From Amaurobius ferox (taxonomy: Eukaryota > Arthropoda > Arachnida > Araneae > Amaurobiidae): 64,000 nt of DNA. The DNA lies in assembly GCA_951213105.1 (NCBI GenBank), contig OX578134.1, positions 139,773,801-139,837,800 of the forward strand, read 5' to 3'. Numbering within the stretch: position 1 is the stretch's first letter; the number at the start of each line of letters is the position of its first letter. A program made the position numbers and the translations under genes. Positions 56,634-64,000 of the stretch are shown piece by piece. Under the pieces are notes generated by a model. It was not told the DNA's origin and ran no database searches. It saw nothing but the letters and a program-made list of their open reading frames with translations.

Positions 56634-57205
56634 ATGTCGAAACATTCAAGACACACCAAGTTCTTAGAAGAAATATATAACCTAGCCAATAGTTTTTGGA
56701 AATTGATAAAGCTGAACTTTATGAAAGTGAAGATGTATTATCTGAAAATGATAATGATTTATTAGACACTGTGTGTCAGTCTACAGATACTGAAGATGAA
56801 GATGAAAATATTGTGAATATAATACGTAGAGGATGTTAATGTATGAAATTGCTCTCAAGTTCTGAAGATGAGAATGAAAAAATGAGCAGTATATTTCGAC
56901 TGATGCCACTGTTTGGGAAGAAATGTAAATAGGTGCTACATCTGGGAGAGCAGCACTTCATAACATTTTCAAGGAAGAATCAGGTCCAATGGGATATGCA
57001 AAATATTATAAAGGGTAAAGTGAAAGCTTCATTTTCGTTGATTGACCACCGTATTATGAAACATATCAGAACATACACAATAGAAGACGCCCGGCCGTCC
57101 AAACAGTTACCTTACACATTTCTGGTAGGTCGGATGGTCTGGGTCTCAACAACAATAGAAAACGCAAATCGAGTTTTAGGAACAGAATGTTATATATTAC
57201 CTTAA
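56634..57205 (+). pseudogene. piggyBac transposase, N-terminal remnant
   Basis: Acidic N-terminal region (AELYESEDVLSENDNDLLDT, DTEDEDENIVN), then across shifts ATSGRAALHNIFKEESGP, KGKVKASFSLIDHRIMKHIR and, after the micro-SINE, ANRVLGTECYILP. These correspond to the region of piggyBac-type transposases before the DDD core; all catalytic parts are missing. Frameshifts near 56690 and 56840 and several stops disrupt it. The inserted micro-SINE is translated in frame without a stop. Confidence 0.75.
57091..57151 (+). mobile_element. Micro-SINE, subtype A, inside piggyBac remnant
   Basis: 61-bp SINE-2 tail (CCGGCCGTCCAAACAG to CTGGGTCTCAACA) with 13-of-14 TSD: ACAATAGAAGACGC (57077-57090) and ACAATAGAAAACGC (57152-57165). 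Confidence 0.92.
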
Positions 57206-57348
57206 AGTTTGTTTAATATTACCTTACTATAATCAATATAACCTGCATTCAGTAATAACAAATAAAGTTTTTATCTAAAAATCGGTCATGTGACGGATTA
57301 TTGCTGGAATAGGTATAAATTATTACGTGTCAGTACGTTTAGTGTTAA

Positions 57349-58325
57349 ATGAGGGCGTATATTGATATAAAACTACTAGTATTTTTATTTAAATATATGA
57401 AATCATTTAATATAAAATTTCTGTGCATTGAAGTCGTTAATTTGCATTCTAAATTATTAAGTCGAAAGTTGCACATCACTGCATAAAACCGAGATATATT
57501 CTATACAACTTGTGTTACTCTTTCTCAAGTAATTTTTTTTATTTTACTCCTTATTATGTTACTATTTTCGTATTATTAATTTTATATTACTTTTTCTATT
57601 AGCCTTCGTTACATTACTCTTCTTTATTTTACATTTTTACCTATATTGACGATGCATTAATAAAAAAAGTTATTTAGATTCAAATTTAAAAATTACTGTC
57701 TTATATTGCATAACAGCTTTATGTAAAAAAATATTTTACTTATCGCATTGGATTTCTATTAATTCAATATTCCCTATTATTGTTGAGTTTGAATTTATTG
57801 ATAAGCTGTAAAACGCGAGATTAAAAAATAAGATGATATTTGAAATAAAAATCATGGAGTAAAATACAACGAAACATAATTGAAAAGTGGTGCATGGTTT
57901 TATAATTCCATCGCAGTTTATTTTCTGTTAATGATTTATAAACTTTATATTCTTACTTTTACAAACATTTGCTAAATTTTGAAATTGAAGATATAAATAC
58001 ACATACACATTACACCAAAATCACACGTAAATCAATTATTCTTCTCTACATTTCTACTAAAAATACAAATAGAATATAAAAACTAATTTTAAGTTAAAAA
58101 ACTGTGAAACAGAAGCCATTAAGGAGCAAAATGTTACATAGCAAACAAATACCATGCATAAAAACTACTATTTATTCAATGATTTGAGACATACGCTATC
58201 CGTAGAGACAAGAAGATAGATAATTAGTCTGATAGACTGATAGATATAAATCGGTCTTTAATTACACTTTTGGAACGAAACCAAACTTTTTATAATAAAG
58301 ATAAATTATTTACAGTGTCACATAA
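57349..58325. other. AT-rich, no feature seen
   Basis: No frame above 60 codons and no recognised repeat. Confidence 0.5.
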
Positions 58326-59259
58326 GCAAAAAACTATGATGTGGGCAACACATGACTTTTCTTATATAACACAATGAATTTACTACTTTAACAATAAAAA
58401 CAATAGGTTATTCTTAATGTAGATATATTTATTCCAAGATATTGAATTTTCGTCAATTAGTCGTAATTTTTATTGATTTAGCCTTATTTTTATCCATTTG
58501 GCGAGTTTATCGTTAATTTAGCAACATTTAAACAAGTCGACAAGTTGACAACATTCCACCAAATTCGTCCTAAAATTTTCCCAAGCGTTATGGATGGAGA
58601 AATAAGTTATTCTTACAGCAGATAAATGACTATTGGCGTTCAAATACAAAAGTATTACTCAAAGTATCTTTTTTCATGAATGGAACGAGCTAGATCCACA
58701 AGATTGATGTCACCCAATTTTTCGCATGACATTACATTTGAAAAGTAAAGAAGTTTCTCAATAGGTAATACTTTCTTTTATTTTACATGATTTTTTGATA
58801 TTTTTTTAAATGTGCAATATCTCGAGAACGTTTCATGCTAGCGTTCTAAAAATTTGCGTCAATCGTTTTTTAATGAAACATTACGCAAGAAATGCCCATT
58901 TCTATACTTTTATTAAAGGTTTCGACTTTGCAATGTTTTTTTCAAAATTTCACTCGAAAATTTAGGGGAGTTCTGAACATTCGACTGCGTATAAAAGCAA
59001 TAGACTTCCAGTATTTATGGATTGTGATTTTTGTACCAAATTTCGGTCGAATCGGTCCATTCTTTCGTCAGTTATCGTCCTTCCCCCCCCCACACCCACC
59101 ATCTCAAAAATGTTCGATTCGTGATCAGGGATGCTTGAAACATGCTCTCCCGTCGAAAACTTCAATTCGAATTTTCGACCGGTGACAAAAACTTTCCTTA
59201 TACATTATATACATTATTATATACACCTTATACATTATATATTGTATATAAGGAAAGTA
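58326..59259 (+). mobile_element. Family G element, copy 6
   Basis: GATGTGGGCAACACATGACT start, AAGTCGACAAGTTGACAAC (diverged palindrome cluster), TCATGAATGGAACGAGCTAG and TATCTCGAGAACGTTTCATG. A CCCCCCCCCACACCCACC tract replaces the usual CA repeat. The 3' palindrome is expanded (TATACATTATATACATTATA) and ends at 59259. Confidence 0.85.
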
Positions 59260-59673
59260 ATAATTCAAAATTTATATATTCAGCTCAGTCTCACATCTGG
59301 TAAACTTGAAACGTTAAATTGTCCAACACACGAAATTATTTATAAAGAATCAAAACAAGAAGAATAGTATAGAAGAGTATAAAATTCAATGTCGTACAAA
59401 ATAAATAGGCTACTAATTTAATACATAGGCTCACTTAAATGTAGTATACCCAATTAACCTAATATATAGCAAAACTTAAATACAAGCCTAATTTTAAAAC
59501 AATTAAAAAATGCAGTATTTTGGGACTGAACTTCCGAAGAATCTATCCTTTTTGAGAATCTGTAGATGCAAATAAACTATATTTTACTGATATATATTTA
59601 CCCTTTTCTTTGTCAGTATGTGTGTATATATGTACATCTGTGAGTCGGTGCCAAGAAATATCTCATATATATA
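59260..59673. other. No feature seen
   Basis: AT-rich spacer. Confidence 0.5.
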
Positions 59674-60143
59674 CACGGTGCCCCTAAAACATTGACCTCA
59701 GCTTTTATTGCTTAAACATTGATCTTAGACATATATAATAAATTACAAAGTTGCTTGAAAAAGGTACAGAATTTTATGAAATCGATTAAAATTTTCAAGG
59801 GAATTAAATTTTAAGAAATATAAAATGTAAATTTTTATACGACCCCGTACAGAAACATTCCCAATGAGTAAAATGTGTCCCATACGCTAATAAGGTGATG
59901 TACAAAATTTCAGCATTTTATCATAAAAAGTACCAGAGATATGAAGATACAAAAATGCTGACTTAAACCTCTTTTCGATGCATCGATATGGGTTCTCAGA
60001 GGGGAAAAATCTTGTCGGCAGATCGCGTTTCAGGGGTCATACACAAATTACGAAAGAAAACAAAGATTACATAAATAATGATTTTGCTATTTATTGGTAC
60101 AAAAGTATCTACACTGTGCAGAAATAATAACTTTACACAAAGA

Positions 60144-61278
60144 TTACCAAGCTTGTTCAAAAAGTTTTCCATCTATGCCAATACAGAGCTGCATTCGCCT
60201 GATAACACTGTTGTGCACTCGATCAAGTTCTTGTTCGGTGATGTCACGACAACCATCTTGAAAGTGTTGTTGCAACTCTGTTTTATTTAAAGGAGGTTGT
60301 TGTTGTTGTTGTTGAGACCCAGACCGTCCGACCTACCAGAAAGGTGTAAGGTAACCGCATTTAAAGGAGGTGACAGATGAATAGTTGTGCGTAACGACCC
60401 CACAAATAAAAATCCGTTAAATCAGACAATTTAGGGAGAAATTCCACTGGCTCATACAAGTCAATCCACTTGTCTGTAAACTCGCTATTTATCCAATGTT
60501 TCACAACTGTAGTATGGTGACCTGGAGATCAGTCCTGTTGAAACCATACATGTGGAAGTACAGTTAGAAGCAGTTCATCCTTAAAATCAGGAATAACCGC
60601 ATTCAGAATCTCATAAACATATATGTCAACCGTCAACGGACAATCACACAGTATGGATCCAAGCAAACGTTTTCTGAAAGTACTACAACACACATTTACA
60701 GAAAATGGCTTCTGATGATGAATATCACTTACCACGAAAGGATTTGTGTCAGACCAGAAGGGCTCATTTTGACGATTTATGCATCCGTTTTGTTAAAAAC
60801 ATCATTAGTCAGTCCAAATTACGTTTTTCTGGAAAGATGGATTTGCATCTTCCTGATTTAGAGCCCAATTACAAAAATCTAGACGATGTTAATAATCTGT
60901 TGGCTTCTGTCCTTGCATAGCATGAATGTTAAACGGATGCCATTTAATCAGTCTCAGTAATATGCACACTGTTGCACGTGGAACGTTCATTTCTGAAGCA
61001 GCGGTGCGAACTCTACTATATGGATGACTGCAAAAGTAAGCCAAAATATCAATTTCTACATCAGTTGAGTGAAGTCTGGGCCTACCTAGACCACCTACAT
61101 GATGCACGCTTCCTCTTTCACGCACTCGTTGCACCAATCGGGAAATAAATCTCTCAGAAAGATGTCTAGAATTGGGAAAAGTACTTTGATATTCCCTTGC
61201 AGTTTCTTTAGCATTGCGATTGCATAAACTGTACAGCATAAGCATTTCAAAAAATTCTTCGTTGCTGTATTTCGACAT
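60144..61278 (-). pseudogene. Mariner-type transposase with stops and micro-SINE
   Basis: One minus-strand frame runs from ATG 61278 to TAA 60144. KYSNEEFFEMLMLYSLCNRN is the DUF4817-type helix-turn-helix; VGGLGRPRLHSTDVEIDILA and SEMNVPRATVCILLRL follow. VIWTD has the first catalytic Asp and is followed by three stops. NEPFWSDTNPFVVSDIHHQK and FSVNVCC come next. VWFQQD, a stop, then SPGHH contains the second catalytic Asp. LPKLSDLTDFYLWGRY is the third motif, with Asp. After the insertion at 60297-60358 the frame resumes (ELQQHFQDGCRDITEQELDR) and ends MQLCIGIDGKLFEQAW. Apart from the SINE and stop codons the frame is conserved, about 350 residues, so inactivation is mainly by point mutations and one insertion. 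Confidence 0.92.
60297..60358 (-). mobile_element. Micro-SINE, subtype A, inside mariner transposase
   Basis: 62-bp SINE-2 tail in reverse, with (CAA)n at its 3' end and its 5' end starting at GCGGTTACC. It is a little shorter at the 5' side than other copies and lacks CCGTCC. Perfect 12-bp TSD ATTTAAAGGAGG at 60285-60296 and 60359-60370. Confidence 0.92.
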
Positions 61279-61897
61279 ACTGTCGTTACAGTCTAACTAC
61301 ACTCTCAAAATGTAACAGAAATGAGAAATTCTTAAGGGTCGCTCAGATTCTCGGGCTGCGCACACCGAGCGCTAGGCTTGCGTAAAAGAGGCGATTGATC
61401 AATTCCAGGGCAAAAACAGCTTTCTCATGTGATGATGCATGCGCCTGTTGCGATTGTTTGATGCACCGATCAGAGGCAGATATTTGTATATCAATACTTT
61501 TCTAAGCTGTTTTAATGTTTATTTTAATTTTGACATTTCCAAGTTTTATTCTGTAATTAATCATCTAAGGGCATTCAGAATCTCATTCATACAATCATAA
61601 AATCATAAATTCATAAAATTTTAAGGTATTTTTCAGGAAGCATATTTTTGAAAAATTGTAAATAAATCTAAAGGTAAGAGGCAGATATTATTTGCCTATG
61701 ATACATTTCTGCGTTGCGTCATTTGCACTCTTGTCGTAAACATTTACTTTTTAATTTGTTATTAATCCCTCACCAACTGTTAAATTTTATCGATTTCATA
61801 AAATTCTGTACCATTTTTACGCAACTTTGTAATTTATTATATATGGCTAAGATCAATATTTAAAGAATGAAAGCCGAGGACTATGTTTTTGGGACAC

Positions 61898-61901
<4 letters not shown>

Positions 61902-61934
<33 letters not shown>
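61902..61934. repeat. (TA)n microsatellite
   Basis: TA run abutting the mariner element's right end. Confidence 0.95.
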
Positions 61935-61937
<3 letters not shown>

Positions 61938-62383
61938 TCATGGCGGCAATGAAGGTTCCCTTTACAGTCATCTGGTGGTACAAGCGATAAAACATTCTGT
62001 GATGCTTCACACGCTTGTTGAGGCCAACTGGTTACTCTAAGTCCTCTGGACGAGTCGGACGGTCTGGGTCTTCAACACGCTTGTTGAGGAAGCGCTACGT
62101 TAAAGCATTTTTTAGGGATTCTCTTCCATTACCATTGAAGAGACAGTAGAAGGAATACATTCCTCATTCGTATACTGATGCATTCCAAGTCGCTAATGAC
62201 GGTACACGCGAAAACTACCACTTTTTTGTACCTTTTCGTTGCAAAAGACAGTGTATCTGGGGAAATTGAAAGCGCCCCCCAGCACATAACCGCTTAATTT
62301 GCGACCACGTATTGTTTGACAATAAGTGTTTGTTTCGCTCTGTTCTAACACCCCTTAAAGTGTGTTCCTTTAGTTTTCAAACA
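61935..62383. mobile_element. Possible MITE end between TA tracts
   Basis: GC-richer than its surroundings. The right edge, inverted, reads GGATGTTTGAAAACTAAAGG, then ACACACTTTAAGGGGTGTTA. This resembles the right end of the MITE at 24879-25357 (AAAACTTTAGGGGGTGATAG). No matching left inverted repeat was found. Contains a micro-SINE. Confidence 0.35.
62024..62074 (+). mobile_element. Micro-SINE, subtype B
   Basis: 51-bp insertion (CCAACTGGTTACTCTAAG ... GGACGGTCTGGGTCTTCA) with perfect 15-bp TSD ACACGCTTGTTGAGG at 62009-62023 and 62075-62089. Confidence 0.92.
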
Positions 62384-62384
62384 T

Positions 62385-62443
<59 letters not shown>
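62384..62443. repeat. (TA)n microsatellite
   Basis: Pure TA run. Confidence 0.95.
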
Positions 62444-62446
<3 letters not shown>

Positions 62447-63360
62447 AAACAAATATCTTAATATTTTAGAATTACTTGTAATTTTAAGTAATACATGATT
62501 TAGGAATTTTTATGAGTCGTTCTTGGGATCTTCAAAATTTTACTTGTTCAAAGGGAGCGTGATATATATTGTCATATAAATACAGGAGATTCTGTATGTT
62601 TATTTCAATCATTAACCATCATATTTATTTTCAAATCTATCTGGATACAAAAAAAAACCTCTGAGTTATTTTTGTACCACAATATTGAATTACTATTGAA
62701 TAGTAGACAACTTTGATATATCATTCTTTTGGTTATTACGTACGTTATGTGCCAAAGATTTAAACTAATACGTGAACTGTTTAGTTGAATTTACGTGAAA
62801 ATATATTTCATAAACCTTTATATATGCCTACCATTTTAAATCGCAATATACCTTAGCTATAACATACTGTGTTAAGCTACAATATTATATCCATCTTTAT
62901 TAAATGTCACTCGATACCAGCACACATTCTATTAACTGAAAAGCTTTTAGTCAATGCATGTACGACTGAACGTTGGAACGTGGAGTTTTAAGTCAACCCA
63001 GTCTATGCTGTGTAGTGTACTTACCGTGTAAATACGCCCGAGAGAAATATGCAGTGCATTAATCACAGACTGAAATTTCTCTTCAAAGACGAATAGAGTT
63101 TAATGCATCTCAGCTATTCAGGAGTCATGTATCAATATACTAAGAACTTGTGTTTAATTAGAATTGTTTGTATGTGGAAATGAGTGTTTATATTATGTGC
63201 TAATACATATAAATATTTGTGTTTAATGTTAAAGATTAGGGTGTTGGTTGCTAAGATGTGGACCGCTATCTTAAAATTTTACGCTCAACAGATGGAGGAG
63301 ATTAAATTAGATGGATAAAAATGTATGAGAATAAGTAATATACAAAAATAAGCAATTTAT
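62444..63360. other. AT-rich, no feature seen
   Basis: No long frame or repeat recognised. Confidence 0.5.
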
Positions 63361-64000
63361 ATAAATAAAATTGAAAATATGTCTGTGTGTCTGTTTTTAT
63401 GTCTGTTTGTCTGTCTGTATGTATGTATGTTAATCTCATCATCGAGGGAGAACGGCTAAACTAAATTTCATGAAATTTTGTGGGTAACCGTGGACAAGTC
63501 CCACTTAAAATTTAGTCCATGGGCGGAGATTCTAGGACCAGAAGTTGTCCAGAAATTAATTAAAAACGCGTTGTTGAACCATCCATATACACAGCGTTAT
63601 GCAGACGCTATTTATATTATATTTGCCACAATGACGAAAATGGTATCATGCCACATAGAAATGGATTTTAATTCAATGTGTTTACGCCGATTTATATTAA
63701 ATCTTTTCAGATGTAAATAATAAAGAAATGTATATAAAATAAATTTTATTGAAACTGAATGTTTGACTGGATAGTATCAATTACTGCCTTCAAGTTTAAA
63801 TATTATTATTATTGGAATTTTTAAGGATTATTGATTCTGGAATGATTGAAACTTTTGATTACGTAATTTGTTTTATTTTTGCAAAAAATGTTTAAACTCA
63901 TATATGTAGTACGGGTAATATTCTACTAATACACCGGTAAATATACTAATCTACGAGAATATAAGTAGTACGGGGGGTATTGACATATATTTGAATATAT
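63361..64000. other. GTCTGTCTGT tract and probable repeat fragment
   Basis: A TGTCTGTNTGTCTGTATGTA tract (63380-63430) is followed by CATCATCGAGGGAGAACGGC and an 80-codon frame (63478-63720) without recognised domain. This layout is common at ends of noncoding interspersed repeats. After 63720 only AT-rich sequence. Confidence 0.35.

Larger units (their letters stand above)
56239..57344 (+). mobile_element. piggyBac-like element, internally deleted
   Basis: TTAA at both sides (56235-56238, 57345-57348) and 13-bp inverted ends CACTCAACGTACT / CACTAAACGTACT. It contains only the start of a transposase and carries a micro-SINE at 57091-57151. TTAA targeting is diagnostic of the superfamily. Confidence 0.88.
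59674..61901 (-). mobile_element. Mariner-type transposon, near full length, decayed
   Basis: 2.23-kb element with TA at both sides and ~120-bp inverted ends, about 80% identical: CACGGTGCCCCTAAAACATT left and (inverted) CAGAGTGTCCCAAAAACATA right. Both continue into ATATATAATAAATTACAAAG and GGTACAGAATTTTATGAAAT. It encodes one minus-strand transposase and contains a micro-SINE. Confidence 0.92.

Overview
This is eukaryotic, AT-rich DNA (about 70% A+T judged by eye, not computed) from what looks like a repeat-dense invertebrate genome. The element types point to an arthropod, and the SINE tail and gypsy/mariner types suggest a chelicerate such as a spider. That assignment is inference. No complete host gene is visible. 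Almost everything recognisable is a transposable element, a relic of one, or a satellite; the long reading frames elsewhere are mostly chance frames.

Layout. 1-300: reverse transcriptase fragment (Penelope-like). 700-1116: inverted-repeat element. 1.8-2.04 kb: tRNA-derived SINE with target-site duplication (TSD). 2291-11594: a 9.3-kb structure with terminal 147-bp satellite arrays in inverted orientation, near-matching flanks and a middle full of nested repeats (gypsy LTR, second SINE, family-G elements); it resembles a giant foldback transposon. 12.3-16.2 kb: a tandem duplication broken by a family-G2 element and a SINE. 19.5-21.2 kb: two micro-SINE insertions, then gypsy integrase and its LTR. 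22.0-25.36 kb: two Tc1-like transposons and a third inverted-repeat element packed end to end in TA tracts. 25.65-27.43 kb: an A-rich repeat-built insertion between perfect 15-bp direct repeats. 28.2-32.8 kb: the most gene-like stretch, with candidate exons on both strands. 35.2-40.3 kb and 55.2-59.3 kb: six copies of the ~0.9-1.0-kb family G. 41.8-42.9, 52.3-52.9 and 59.7-61.9 kb: mariner-type elements with broken transposases. 46.6-47.3 kb: hAT relic. 48.2-51.0 kb: two tandem-repeat blocks. 56.24-57.34 kb: deleted piggyBac element.

The most interesting signal is a set of 51-62-bp insertions that are only the 3' tail of a SINE, each with its own 12-15-bp TSD. At least six copies lie in the window, two inside other transposons and two sharing one target site. 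The second is the satellite-armed foldback-like structure. No host pathway can be reconstructed; the elements show a history of nested insertion, with TA-rich tracts hit repeatedly.
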